Assembly (NCBI GenBank): GCA_937926785.1
Contig: CALBBQ010000030.1
Span: 1-43,608, forward strand
Direction: 5' to 3'
Origin: an uncultured Bacteroidales bacterium
GTDB taxonomy: Bacteria; Bacteroidota; Bacteroidia; Bacteroidales; Tenuifilaceae
DNA: 43,608 nt
A program made the translations under genes and the position numbers. The notes under the pieces were generated by a model. The model made no database searches and was not told the DNA's origin. It worked only from the letters and a program-made list of their open reading frames with translations. Positions 43,498 to 43,608 of the stretch are shown here, in pieces. The number at the start of each line of letters is the position of its first letter. Positions within the stretch are counted from its first letter, which is position 1.

Positions 43498-43608
43498 GAT
43501 GGCGTTCTGTCCTCCGTGTCAAGTTGCACTAACCTTTTTTGGTTTGCACTGAACTGTCATAATGCTTGTCTGTCATGGGTTGTGCGGTTGCAAAAAAAAT
43601 AAAACACC

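Overview
The window looks like the chromosome of a Bacteroidota bacterium, probably a Bacteroidales/Marinilabiliales-type environmental lineage; this is inferred from gene families and signals, not from a database hit. The pointers are repeated -7 boxes of the form TAnnTTTG, outer-membrane families typical of the phylum (PorV/PorQ-like, DUF5723-like, carboxypeptidase-regulatory-like), a DUF2723 (GT117-type) glycosyltransferase, a mutL/rhomboid/rhomboid/EEP operon, and a BT0820-like HAD protein. No rRNA, tRNA or CRISPR array was seen.

Layout. 1-600: non-coding, with a long imperfect palindrome, the decayed 3' end of a tyrosine recombinase and a REP-like hairpin. 601-2365: secreted CarbopepD-like protein and a serine racemase/threonine dehydratase-like enzyme. 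2362-7393 (minus): five-gene operon of a small membrane protein, MutL, two rhomboid proteases and a membrane-anchored EEP phosphoesterase. 7547-9656: lipoprotein plus outer-membrane protein. 9657-11553: accessory island with an AT-rich methyltransferase gene flanked by an 11-bp inverted repeat and followed by an attC-like palindrome, a second integrase relic and layered repeats. 11554-13313: grpE-dnaJ. 13478-18862 (minus): PiT-type transporter, hpt, eno, a small unknown protein, UspA and a cation/proton antiporter. 19225-22130: two-gene outer-membrane operon whose second protein carries helix-hairpin-helix motifs. 22127-27354 (minus): HAD protein, glutaminyl cyclase-like lipoprotein, aspartase and a large GT-C-like membrane protein. 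27532-27993: DoxX with a palindromic operator candidate. 27994-28314: third REP-like repeat copy. 28315-30670 (minus): sugar-isomerase-like protein and serine hydrolase. 30754-34175: outer-membrane protein, TPR protein, M28 peptidase. 34298-39097: glycosylation block (GT117, polysaccharide deacetylase, GT4). 39103-43243: glpR, glpD and glpK, then a terminator hairpin and another attC-like palindrome running toward the window end.

Most of the window is ordinary housekeeping and envelope biology. Glycerol use is clear: GlpK makes glycerol-3-phosphate, GlpD oxidises it, and a divergent DeoR-type regulator probably controls both through helically phased TTAC repeats.

The most unusual signal is integron-like. 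Two integrase relics, each ending in a (S/V)P(F/I)DDL-type C-terminus, are followed downstream by recombination-site-like sequence. One sits next to a foreign-looking single-gene unit with complementary ends, and a third attC-like palindrome lies near the right edge. This suggests decayed or cassette-bearing integron-like loci with the integrase in the same orientation as the cassette. The claim rests on sequence symmetry and motif reading and needs a covariance-model search.
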